This document shows positions 52,548 through 60,031 of a DNA stretch of 64,000 nucleotides, piece after piece. Origin of the DNA: Streptomyces megasporus (GTDB lineage: Bacteria > Actinomycetota > Actinomycetes > Streptomycetales > Streptomycetaceae). Below the pieces are notes generated by a model that had not been told where the DNA came from, ran no database searches, and worked only from the letters and a program-made list of their open reading frames with translations. Both the position numbers and the translations under genes were made by a program. Numbering within the stretch: the stretch's first letter is position 1; the number at the start of each line of letters is the position of its first letter. The stretch is taken from NCBI RefSeq assembly GCF_000718985.1, contig NZ_JODL01000014.1, forward strand, positions 62,001-126,000, written 5' to 3'.

Positions 52548-54263
52548 ATGGCCACCGCACCCACCCAGGCCCCGCCGGCGGTTCCGGCGCAACTGGTGGA
52601 GAAGCACCGTCCCACGTTGGAGAGGGCGCTGGAGGCGATCCGCGTCAGGGATTACTGGTCGCCGTACCCGGAGCACCCCAAGGCCTACGGCGAGGAGCAC
52701 GGCACGCCGGGCGCCGCCGAGGGGAAGGCCGCGTTCGACGCCCTGCTCGGCACCCGCTTCGAGCTGGACCAGCCGGGCACGGACGGCTGGGTGGCCGGCG
52801 AGGTCTCGCCGTACGGCCCGAAGCTGGGCACCGAGTACCCCCACGTCGACGTCGACGTGCTGCTGCCCGCGATGCGCGCCGCGATGCCCGCCTGGCGGGA
52901 CGCGGGCCCCGAGACGCGGGCGGCGGTGTGCCTGGAGATCCTGGCCCGGATCAACGCGCGGACCCACGAGTTCGCCCACGCGGTGATGCACACCAGCGGA
53001 CAGGCGTACCTGATGGCGATGCAGGCGGGCGGGCCGCACGCGCAGGACAGGGGCCTGGAGGCGGTGGCGTACGCCTACGCCGAGCAGACGCGCGTCCCGG
53101 CGTCGGCGGAGTGGACGAAGCCGCAGGGCAAGCGGGACCCACTGCGTCTGACCAAGCACTTCACGCCGGTGCCGCGGGGCGTCTCGCTGCTGATCGGCTG
53201 CAACACCTTCCCCACCTGGAACGGCTATCCGGGGCTGTTCGCCTCCCTGGCCACGGGCAACCCGGTGCTGGTGAAGCCGCACCCGCGCGCGGTCCTCCCG
53301 CTCGCCATGACGGTGCGGGTCGCCCGCGAGACGCTCGCCGAGGCGGGTTTCGACCCGAACCTGGTGGCGTTGGCCGCCGAGCGGGACGGCGAGGGCATCG
53401 CGAAGGAGCTGGCCGTCCGTCCCGAGGTGCGGATCGTCGACTACACCGGCTCCACGGCCTTCGGCGACTGGCTGGAGGCCAACGCCCGCCAGGCCCAGGT
53501 CTTCACCGAGAAGGCCGGGGTCAACACGGTGATCGTGGACTCCACCGACGACTACCGCGGCATGCTGGGCAACCTGGCCTTCTCCCTCTCCCTCTACAGC
53601 GGCCAGATGTGCACCACCCCGCAGAACCTGCTGATCCCCCGCGGGGGCATCGACACCGACGCGGGCCACAAGTCCTACGACGAGGTGGTCTCCGACCTGG
53701 CGGGCGCGGTGGAGAAGCTGCTGGGCGACGACCAGCGGGCGGTGGCCCTGCTGGGCGCGATCGTCAACCCGGGGGTGCTGGAGCGGCTGGAGGGCGCGGC
53801 CGGGTTGGGCGAGGTGGCCCTGGCGTCCCGCGCGGTGGCGCATCCGGAGTTCCCCGATGCCACGGTCCGCACCCCGGTGATCGTCAAGCTGGACGGCGCC
53901 GACCCCGAGGCGGAGTCGGTCTGCTCTTCGGAGTGCTTCGGCCCGGTGTCCTTCGCGGTCGCCGTGGAGTCCACCGCCGACGCCGTGGCCCTGCTCCGCC
54001 GCACCGTCCGCGACAAGGGCGCGATGACGGTGGGCGCGTACACCACCTCGCCGGAGGCCGAGCGGCTGATCGAGGAGGCCTGTCTGGAGGAGTGCGCCCA
54101 GCTCTCGCTGAACCTCACCGGCGGGGTGTACGTCAACCAGACCGCTGCGTTCTCCGACTTCCACGGCTCCGGCGGCAACCCGGCGGCCAACGCGGCGCTG
54201 TGCGACGGCGCCTTCGTGGCGAGCCGCTTCCGCATGGTGGAGGTGCGCCGCCCGGTCCGGTAG
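52548..54263 (+). CDS. paaN: phenylacetic acid degradation protein PaaN (aldehyde dehydrogenase)
   Basis: A 571-residue aldehyde-dehydrogenase-family enzyme. Active Cys is 355 in Ser-Gly-Gln-Met-Cys-Thr-Thr. The NAD region is around Leu-Val-Lys-Pro-His-Pro (near 245) and Phe-Thr-Glu-Lys-Ala-Gly (near 320). It oxidises the semialdehyde formed when the 2-oxepin ring opens in the phenylacetyl-CoA pathway. E. coli PaaZ carries a hydratase domain as well; none is present here, so ring opening must come from another protein. GAGGAG precedes ATG 52548. A strong terminator follows. Confidence 0.9.
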   Translation: MATAPTQAPPAVPAQLVEKHRPTLERALEAIRVRDYWSPYPEHPKAYGEEHGTPGAAEGKAAFDALLGTRFELDQPGTDGWVAGEVSPYGPKLGTEYPHVDVDVLLPAMRAAMPAWRDAGPETRAAVCLEILARINARTHEFAHAVMHTSGQAYLMAMQAGGPHAQDRGLEAVAYAYAEQTRVPASAEWTKPQGKRDPLRLTKHFTPVPRGVSLLIGCNTFPTWNGYPGLFASLATGNPVLVKPHPRAVLPLAMTVRVARETLAEAGFDPNLVALAAERDGEGIAKELAVRPEVRIVDYTGSTAFGDWLEANARQAQVFTEKAGVNTVIVDSTDDYRGMLGNLAFSLSLYSGQMCTTPQNLLIPRGGIDTDAGHKSYDEVVSDLAGAVEKLLGDDQRAVALLGAIVNPGVLERLEGAAGLGEVALASRAVAHPEFPDATVRTPVIVKLDGADPEAESVCSSECFGPVSFAVAVESTADAVALLRRTVRDKGAMTVGAYTTSPEAERLIEEACLEECAQLSLNLTGGVYVNQTAAFSDFHGSGGNPAANAALCDGAFVASRFRMVEVRRPVR

Positions 54264-54288
54264 GCCGCCCCGAGGCGTCCGCGCCGGA

Positions 54289-54332
54289 TGTCCGCGCGGC
54301 GGGTGCGGTGCGCGCCCCCCGCCGCGCGGACA
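54289..54332. terminator. bidirectional terminator, 15-bp stem
   Basis: TGTCCGCGCGGCGGG / CCCGCCGCGCGGACA with a 14-base loop lies between paaN and the convergent RNA methyltransferase gene. Confidence 0.8.
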
Positions 54333-54384
54333 CCGCTCCCGTGAGCGCTCGGAACGAGTGCCCGGAACGAGTGCCCGGAAGGGG

Positions 54385-55056
54385 TCAGCCGATCTCGGCG
54401 TGGGCGCGGATCCAGGTGTGCATGGCGATGGCCGCCGCCGCGCCCGCGTTGATGGAGCGGGTGGAGCCGAACTGGGCGATGGAACAGACCAGTTCGGCGT
54501 GTTTCCACGCCTCGTCGGTCAGCCCCGGCCCCTCCTGGCCGAACAGCAGCACACAGCGGCGCGGCAGCTCGGTGGTCTCCAGCGGGACGGCGCCGGGGAG
54601 GTTGTCGATGCCGATGATCGGCAGTTCCTCGGCGCGCGCCCAGTCGGCGAGGGCCGCCACGTCCGGGTGGTGGACGATGTGCTGGTACCGGTCGGTGACC
54701 ATCGCGCCGCGCCGGTTCCAGCGGCGCTTGCCGACGATGTGGACCTTCCCGGCGAGGAAGGCGTTGGCCGTGCGGACGACGCTGCCGATGTTGAAGTCGT
54801 GGGTCCAGTTCTCCACCGCGACGTGGAAGTCGTGCCGTCGGGTGTCGAGGTCGGCGACGATCGCCTCGCGCTTCCAGTAGCGGTAGCGGTCGACGACGTT
54901 GCGGCGATCGCCGTGGGCCAGCAGTTCGGGGTCGTACCGCTCGTCCGCCGGCCACGGCTCGGGATGGGGGCCGACCCCCACCGACGGCCCGTACTCCTCG
55001 TCGTACTGCACCGGCTCGCCGTCCGCTCCCGGATTCCTGGTCTCGCTGCCGTTCAC
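54385..55056 (-). CDS. TrmH/SpoU family RNA 2'-O-methyltransferase
   Basis: A 223-residue SPOUT enzyme. Motif 1 Asn-Ile-Gly-Ser-Val-Val-Arg-Thr-Ala-Asn-Ala-Phe (about 92), motif 2 Leu-Leu-Phe-Gly-Gln-Glu-Gly-Pro-Gly-Leu (about 175) and motif 3 Ser-Thr-Arg-Ser-Ile-Asn-Ala-Gly-Ala-Ala-Ala-Ala (about 200), which forms the knot that binds S-adenosylmethionine. The first 60 residues are an acidic extension. The target RNA is unknown. The start GTG 55056 overlaps the HTTM stop (GTGA), so it is coupled to the membrane protein gene. Confidence 0.9.
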   Translation of the reverse strand: MNGSETRNPGADGEPVQYDEEYGPSVGVGPHPEPWPADERYDPELLAHGDRRNVVDRYRYWKREAIVADLDTRRHDFHVAVENWTHDFNIGSVVRTANAFLAGKVHIVGKRRWNRRGAMVTDRYQHIVHHPDVAALADWARAEELPIIGIDNLPGAVPLETTELPRRCVLLFGQEGPGLTDEAWKHAELVCSIAQFGSTRSINAGAAAAIAMHTWIRAHAEIG

Positions 55057-56585
55057 CCCACGAGAGTACGCGCGGAGTCGGGCGCGCCGTCCGGCTCCTC
55101 CGGCTTCCCCTCGTCCGCCGTCTCCCGTGGGCGCGGGCGGAGCCGTCCGGCCCACCGCGACGTCCGGCCGCCCAGCCACACCAGGAAGACCGTGGGCAGG
55201 AAGACGGCGTCGGCCGCGATCATGGCGAGCGAGAAGAACGGCAGCCCGAGGACGACGGCGATGGAGGCGTGCTCCAGCATCATCACGGCGAGCAGCACGT
55301 TCTTCACCCGGCGGTTGAAGAGGGTGAAGGGGAAGGCGACCTGGACGATCACCGTGCCGTAGCTCAGCACCATGATCATCAGCCCGCTGCCGCCCAACAG
55401 TTCGGAGAGGGCGGGCCAGGGGGTGAAGTAGTCCAGGTGCAGGGGGTAGTAGACGGCGGTGCCGTCCTGCCAGCGCGAGCCCTGGATCTTGTACCAGCCG
55501 GCGGTCGCGTAGATCAGGCAGACCTCGACCATGATCACCAGCAGGGCGGCGTTGTGCACCACGTTGCCGAGGACGTCCATCAGGCGGCGGACGTCGGCCT
55601 TCCGGTCCGTTCCCCCGCCGGTCCCCGTGTCGCGGTCCGCCCCGCCCGTGTCACCGCCCGTGCCGCCGTCCGTCCCCACGCCGGCGGGCGGAACGGAACG
55701 CACGGCCCACCACAGGCCGTGGACCGCCCACAGGGTCCACAGGACGGTCGCCCAGCCGACGAAGGGCACCGGACCGTCGTCGCCGAACCAGCCGACCTCG
55801 CCGCGCACGGTGGCCACCGCCAGGGCGGCGCCCAGCAGCGCCCACAGCGCGACGCCCACCGGATCGGCGCCCGCGCCGTCCGCCCGCTGCCGGGCCCGAC
55901 GGGCGTCGAGGGACCAGACCCGGCCACAGCGGGTGAGCACCAGGTAGATCGCCATCAGATGGATGACGTTGTCGCCGCCGTCGCCCATGAAGACGCTGCG
56001 GTTCTGGAGCGACAGCACGCCGATCATGAAGAGGACCGACGCCGTCCGAGTCCGCCAGCCGACCAGCAGGGCGGCGCTGGAGAGCACCGCGAGGGCGTAG
56101 ACGACCTCGAACCAGACGGTGCTGTCGGACCAGAGCAGCACCGTGAAGGCGTGGTTGCTCTCGATCAGCCTCCTGCCCAGCTCCCAGCTCCACGGGCCGT
56201 CCGGGCCGTACAGCTCGTGCCGGTTCGGCCACTCGAACAGCAGGAAGGCCAGCCAGGTGAAGGAGAACCCGATCCGGACGATCGCGGTCTGGTACGGGCC
56301 CAGGGCGCGGTCGGTGACCTTGGTGATGCCGTCGACGACCGCGCGGTCGGCCCGCGCGGCGAACCGACGCGCCAGGGAGCGGACCGAGTCCGGGTCCGGG
56401 TCCCGGCGCGAGCCGTCCCGTCGGGCCTCCTGTCCCACGGCGTCCGCCACGGCACTCCCCCCGCTGTTCTCCCGGCCGTTCTCCGTGTCGTTCTCAGGGG
56501 CGTCCTCAGGGGCGTCCCGGGCTGCCCGCGGCTCGGGGACGGCCGGGGAGGGCGAGCCGGGCCCGCCGTTTTCGGACTGCGTCAC
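55053..56585 (-). CDS. HTTM domain membrane protein (vitamin K-dependent carboxylase-like)
   Basis: A 510-residue integral membrane protein. Residues 1-85 are Glu/Asp/Pro/Arg-rich and probably disordered. Then about ten hydrophobic segments run to about 480, including Ala-Ile-Val-Arg-Ile-Gly-Phe-Ser-Phe-Thr-Trp-Leu and Leu-Ile-Tyr-Ala-Thr-Ala-Gly-Trp-Tyr-Lys-Ile-Gln-Gly-Ser-Arg-Trp. The HTTM family includes vertebrate gamma-glutamyl carboxylase, and the bacterial members' substrates are unknown. Its gene overlaps DUF5819 upstream and trmH downstream by GTGA each. Confidence 0.88.
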   Translation of the reverse strand: MTQSENGGPGSPSPAVPEPRAARDAPEDAPENDTENGRENSGGSAVADAVGQEARRDGSRRDPDPDSVRSLARRFAARADRAVVDGITKVTDRALGPYQTAIVRIGFSFTWLAFLLFEWPNRHELYGPDGPWSWELGRRLIESNHAFTVLLWSDSTVWFEVVYALAVLSSAALLVGWRTRTASVLFMIGVLSLQNRSVFMGDGGDNVIHLMAIYLVLTRCGRVWSLDARRARQRADGAGADPVGVALWALLGAALAVATVRGEVGWFGDDGPVPFVGWATVLWTLWAVHGLWWAVRSVPPAGVGTDGGTGGDTGGADRDTGTGGGTDRKADVRRLMDVLGNVVHNAALLVIMVEVCLIYATAGWYKIQGSRWQDGTAVYYPLHLDYFTPWPALSELLGGSGLMIMVLSYGTVIVQVAFPFTLFNRRVKNVLLAVMMLEHASIAVVLGLPFFSLAMIAADAVFLPTVFLVWLGGRTSRWAGRLRPRPRETADEGKPEEPDGAPDSARTLVG

Positions 56586-57256
56586 GTGCCCTCCGGAACG
56601 TCCGAGCGGTCGACCGCCCACCAGGGCAGCGTCCGGTACGTGGTCTCGGTGTCGATGTTCTCGCCGCTCCACGGCGGCGGTGCGACCGGCGTGGTCGCCG
56701 ACCGCACCTGGATGCGTCGGACCTGGCCGCCGTTGAGCTCGGGCCCGAACCTCAGCATCACGATCCGCCGCAGGTACTCCTCCGAGAGCTCGCCGCGCAG
56801 ACCCGTCGGTCGGTTCTCCGCGTCGTGCGAGCCGGTGAAGAAGTCCCAGGCGCGGCGGAGTTCGTTCTGGTCGGTGTGGCTGGGGACGGGGTTGCCGCGG
56901 ATGTCCTCGGCGTCCATGGCCGACAGGTCCACCCAGCCGGTCCGCTCGGTGGTGCCGTCCGGCTTGAGCACCTCGGCGCGGGCGTGGACGGCGATGTTCT
57001 GCTGGAGCGGGTTGGGCGCGAACAGCTTCCAGTTCTGCTCGAACTCCGGGTAGACGTACTTCTCCACCGCCTCCCCGTACCGCTTGCTGACGGTGTTCGT
57101 GGGGGCGACGTGGAGGAAGATCGCCGCCAGGTGGACCGCGACGAGCACGGCGACGACCCCCAGGGCGATCGCGACGGTGATCCGGGCCGCGGGTGGGAGC
57201 GCCATCACGCCCGCCGGTGGCGCCCCCTCCCGTTGCGTCTGCGCTTGTGGCTCCAT
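56582..57256 (-). CDS. DUF5819 family membrane-anchored protein
   Basis: A 224-residue protein. Residues 1-25 cytoplasmic, one membrane helix (about 26-50), then an outside domain. It holds Phe-Glu-Gln-Asn-Trp-Lys-Leu-Phe-Ala-Pro-Asn-Pro, the conserved block of DUF5819. DUF5819 genes regularly precede HTTM genes in actinobacteria, so the two products probably act together at the membrane. GGGGAGG precedes ATG 57256. Its stop overlaps the HTTM start (GTGA). Confidence 0.85.
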   Translation of the reverse strand: MEPQAQTQREGAPPAGVMALPPAARITVAIALGVVAVLVAVHLAAIFLHVAPTNTVSKRYGEAVEKYVYPEFEQNWKLFAPNPLQQNIAVHARAEVLKPDGTTERTGWVDLSAMDAEDIRGNPVPSHTDQNELRRAWDFFTGSHDAENRPTGLRGELSEEYLRRIVMLRFGPELNGGQVRRIQVRSATTPVAPPPWSGENIDTETTYRTLPWWAVDRSDVPEGT

Positions 57257-57288
57257 GCCCTCCCCGATTCGATGCCCGATCCGATGCC

Positions 57289-57321
57289 GACCCGTTCCCG
57301 ACCCGTTCCCGACCCGTTCCC
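57289..57321 (-). repeat. 11-bp tandem repeat in the leader of the DUF5819 operon
   Basis: GACCCGTTCCC is repeated three times (57289, 57300, 57311). On the minus strand this reads GGGAACGGGTC, and degenerate units continue to the ribosome binding site at about 57260. The array lies between the DUF5819 start and the paa promoter. Confidence 0.75.
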
Positions 57322-57431
57322 GACCCGATGTGTCCACGTCGGTGTGCCACGTCCGGTGTTCGGTGCCCCCGCACCCCCGTGTCGCGCCGGCCGCGCCCGT
57401 TTCCCGGACGCCCCTCGGCGACCTTAAGAGG

Positions 57432-57440
57432 TTATCCACA
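57432..57440 (+). promoter_or_regulatory. TTATCCACA element upstream of paaA
   Basis: It matches the nine-base DnaA box consensus TTATCCACA. It lies 3 bases before the -35 hexamer of the paa promoter and 37 bases from the PaaR site. Confidence 0.4.
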
Positions 57441-57443
57441 GCC

Positions 57444-57490
57444 TTGACACCTTGGCGCCTCGCCGACGACCATTGAACCGAACGATCGGT
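57444..57490 (+). promoter_or_regulatory. paa promoter with PaaR operator
   Basis: TTGACA (57444-57449) is a perfect -35 hexamer and GACCAT (57468-57473) a weak -10, 18 bases apart. ACCGAACGATCGGT (57477-57490), the reverse complement of the paaR-paaN site, follows directly. A bound repressor would cover the start of transcription. The paaA start codon is at 57527. Confidence 0.75.
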
Positions 57491-57526
57491 CGGTTGGTTC
57501 CTCGCCTGGAGCAAGGGAGCTGTTGG

Positions 57527-58513
57527 ATGACGACGCTGCTGCCGGAGACGGACCAGGGCGGCGGTCCCGAGGCGTACGAGAAGGCGTTCGACGCGGCCAT
57601 CGCCGCGGACGAGCGGATCGAGCCGCGCGACTGGATGCCCGACGCCTATCGCGCGACGCTGATCCGCCAGATGGCCCAGCACGCCCATTCCGAGATCATC
57701 GGCATGCAGCCGGAGGCCAACTGGATCACGCGGGCGCCCTCGCTGCGCCGCAAGGCGATCCTGATGGCCAAGGTGCAGGACGAGGCCGGGCACGGGCTGT
57801 ACCTCTACAGCGCGGCGGAGACCTTGGGCGTCAGCCGCGACGAACTGCTGGACAAGCTGCACTCAGGACGCCAGAAGTACTCCTCCATCTTCAACTACCC
57901 CACCCTGACCTGGGCCGACGTCGGCGCGATCGGCTGGCTGGTGGACGGTGCGGCGATCACCAACCAGGTGCCGCTGTGCCGCTGCTCCTACGGGCCGTAC
58001 GCGCGAGCCATGGTCCGTGTCTGCAAGGAGGAGTCCTTCCACCAGCGCCAGGGGTACGAGCTGCTGCTCGCGCTGAGCCGGGGCACTCCCGCCCAGCACG
58101 CGATGGCGCAGGACGCCGTCAACCGCTGGTGGTGGCCGTCGCTGATGATGTTCGGGCCGCCCGACGACGCGTCGAAGCACTCCGCCCGGTCCATGGCCTG
58201 GAAGATCAAGCGGCACTCCAACGACGAGCTGCGCCAGCGGTTCGTGGACATCTGCGTCCCCCAGGCCGAGTCCCTCGGGCTGACCCTGCCCGACCCCGAG
58301 CTGCGCTGGAACGAGGAGCGCGGCCACTACGACCACGGGCCGATCGACTGGGACGAGTTCAACGAGGTGCTGCGCGGCAACGGCCCCTGCAACGAGCAGC
58401 GGCTGGAGCAGCGGCGCCGCGCCCACGAGGAGGGCGCCTGGGTGCGGGAGGCCGCGGCGGCCTACGCCCACAAGCACCGGGAGCAGGGCCGGAACGGAAG
58501 GACGGCGGCATGA
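57527..58513 (+). CDS. paaA: 1,2-phenylacetyl-CoA epoxidase, catalytic subunit PaaA
   Basis: A 328-residue ferritin-like di-iron protein. Helix residues Glu-Ala-Gly-His in Lys-Val-Gln-Asp-Glu-Ala-Gly-His-Gly (about 84-92) and [10 protein letters not shown] (about 167-176) supply iron ligands. With PaaC and PaaB it epoxidises the ring of phenylacetyl-CoA with O2. AAGGGAG precedes ATG 57527. The stop overlaps paaB as ATGA. Confidence 0.96.
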   Translation: MTTLLPETDQGGGPEAYEKAFDAAIAADERIEPRDWMPDAYRATLIRQMAQHAHSEIIGMQPEANWITRAPSLRRKAILMAKVQDEAGHGLYLYSAAETLGVSRDELLDKLHSGRQKYSSIFNYPTLTWADVGAIGWLVDGAAITNQVPLCRCSYGPYARAMVRVCKEESFHQRQGYELLLALSRGTPAQHAMAQDAVNRWWWPSLMMFGPPDDASKHSARSMAWKIKRHSNDELRQRFVDICVPQAESLGLTLPDPELRWNEERGHYDHGPIDWDEFNEVLRGNGPCNEQRLEQRRRAHEEGAWVREAAAAYAHKHREQGRNGRTAA

Positions 58514-58797
58514 CCACCAGCGAATGGCCCCTGTGGGAGGTCTTCGTGCGCAGCAGGCGCGGGCTCTCCCACACCCACGCCGGGAGCCTCCACGCGCCCG
58601 ACGCCGAGATGGCCCTGCGCAACGCGCGGGACTTGTACACGCGGCGGTCGGAGGGCGTCTCGATCTGGGTGGTGCCCTCGGCCGCGATCACCGCCTCCTC
58701 GCCGGACGAGAAGGACCCGTTCTTCGAGCCGGCCGCCGACAAGCCCTACCGCCACCCCACCTTCTACGAGGTCCCGGAAGGGGTGCGGCACCTGTGA
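58510..58797 (+). CDS. paaB: 1,2-phenylacetyl-CoA epoxidase subunit PaaB
   Basis: A 95-residue PaaB. It has [23 protein letters not shown] and [14 protein letters not shown], the family hallmarks. It bridges PaaAC heterodimers. It overlaps paaA and paaC by four bases each. Confidence 0.96.
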   Translation: MTTSEWPLWEVFVRSRRGLSHTHAGSLHAPDAEMALRNARDLYTRRSEGVSIWVVPSAAITASSPDEKDPFFEPAADKPYRHPTFYEVPEGVRHL

Positions 58798-59507
58798 GCG
58801 TTCCCCGCACGGCCGCGCTGGCCCTCGGCGACGACGCCCTGATCCTCTCCCAGCGTCTGGGGGAGTGGGCCGGGCACGCCCCCGTCCTGGAGGAGGAGGT
58901 CGCCCTCGCCAACATCGCGCTGGATCTGCTGGGTCAGGCCCGCGCCCTGCTGTCGATGGTGGGCGACGAGGACGAACTGGCCTACCTCCGTGAGGAGCGG
59001 GAGTTCACCAACGTCCAATTGGTGGAGCGGCCCAACGGCGACTTCGCGCACACCATCGCCCGTCAGCTCTACTTCTCCACCTGGCAGGAGCTGCTGTACG
59101 GACGGCTGGCCACGGGCGAGGGCGCACTGGCCGAACTGGCCGCGAAGGCGGTCAAGGAGGTCGCCTACCACCGCGACCACGCCGAGCAGTGGACACTGCG
59201 GCTGGGCGACGGCACCGAGCTCTCCCACGAGCGGATGCGGACGGCGCTGGCGGCGCTGTGGCGCTACACCGGCGAGCTGTTCCAGCCGGTGGAGGGCCTG
59301 GAGGTCGACTGGGAGGAGCTGCGCGAGGAGTGGACACGGCGTATCACCGACGTGGTGGAGCGCGCCGGTCTCTCCCTCCCCGAGGGGCCGCAGGGCACCT
59401 CCTGGGCCGCCGGTGCCGGGCGGCAGGGCATCCACACCGAGCCGTTCGGCCGGATGCTCGCCGAGATGCAGCACCTGCACCGCAGCCACCCGGGGGCGTC
59501 GTGGTGA
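58794..59507 (+). CDS. paaC: 1,2-phenylacetyl-CoA epoxidase structural subunit PaaC
   Basis: A 237-residue ferritin-like partner of PaaA that lacks a working iron site. It has Leu-Gly-Glu-Trp-Ala-Gly-His-Ala-Pro-Val-Leu-Glu-Glu-Glu-Val-Ala-Leu-Ala-Asn and Lys-Glu-Val-Ala-Tyr-His-Arg-Asp-His-Ala. GTG 58794 overlaps the paaB stop as GTGA, and its stop overlaps paaD. Confidence 0.95.
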   Translation: MSVPRTAALALGDDALILSQRLGEWAGHAPVLEEEVALANIALDLLGQARALLSMVGDEDELAYLREEREFTNVQLVERPNGDFAHTIARQLYFSTWQELLYGRLATGEGALAELAAKAVKEVAYHRDHAEQWTLRLGDGTELSHERMRTALAALWRYTGELFQPVEGLEVDWEELREEWTRRITDVVERAGLSLPEGPQGTSWAAGAGRQGIHTEPFGRMLAEMQHLHRSHPGASW

Positions 59508-60031
59508 CCGCCCGCACCTCGACGACCGAGCCGACCGGCCCGGAGGAGGAGCTGCTCCGGATCGCCGGCTCCGTCCCCGACCCGGAACTGCCGGTGCTGA
59601 CTCTGTCCGACCTGGGCATACTGCGCGGCCTCCACATCGTCGGGCCGGGCCGGGTGGAGGTCGAGCTGACCCCCACCTACACCGGCTGCCCGGCCGTCGA
59701 GGCGATGGCGACGGACGTCGAGCGGGCGCTGCGCGAGCACGGTGTGGCGGAGGTGACGGTCCGCACCGTCCTCTCCCCGCCCTGGACGACGGACGCGATC
59801 AGCGCCGAGGGCCGCCGCAAACTGGCGGAGTTCGGAATCGCGCCGCCCCGCACCGGCACGGCCGGCTCCGGGGACGGCGGCCCCGTCGCGGTGGATCTGG
59901 CCATCCGCTGCCCTCACTGCGGCTCGACCGACACCGCCCTGCTCAGCCGCTTCTCCTCCACCGCCTGCAAGGCCCTGCGCCGCTGCGCGTCCTGCCAGGA
60001 GCCGTTCGACCACTTCAAGGAGCTGACATGA
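59504..60031 (+). CDS. paaD: PaaD, MIP18/DUF59-family assembly factor with zinc-ribbon end
   Basis: A 175-residue PaaD. The DUF59 domain (about 15-105) has Asp-Pro-Glu-Leu-Pro-Val-Leu and Thr-Pro-Thr-Tyr-Thr-Gly-Cys-Pro. The C-terminal ribbon has Cys-Pro-His-Cys-Gly-Ser and Cys-Ala-Ser-Cys-Gln. It helps mature the iron clusters of the epoxidase. GTG 59504 overlaps the paaC stop (GTG 59501 is one codon earlier). Confidence 0.93.
   Translation: MTARTSTTEPTGPEEELLRIAGSVPDPELPVLTLSDLGILRGLHIVGPGRVEVELTPTYTGCPAVEAMATDVERALREHGVAEVTVRTVLSPPWTTDAISAEGRRKLAEFGIAPPRTGTAGSGDGGPVAVDLAIRCPHCGSTDTALLSRFSSTACKALRRCASCQEPFDHFKELT

Noticed and set aside
51203..57440. TCCACA elements as a replication origin
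   Set aside because: Only three boxes spread over 6 kb, each in a promoter; no dnaA, dnaN or box cluster is present.
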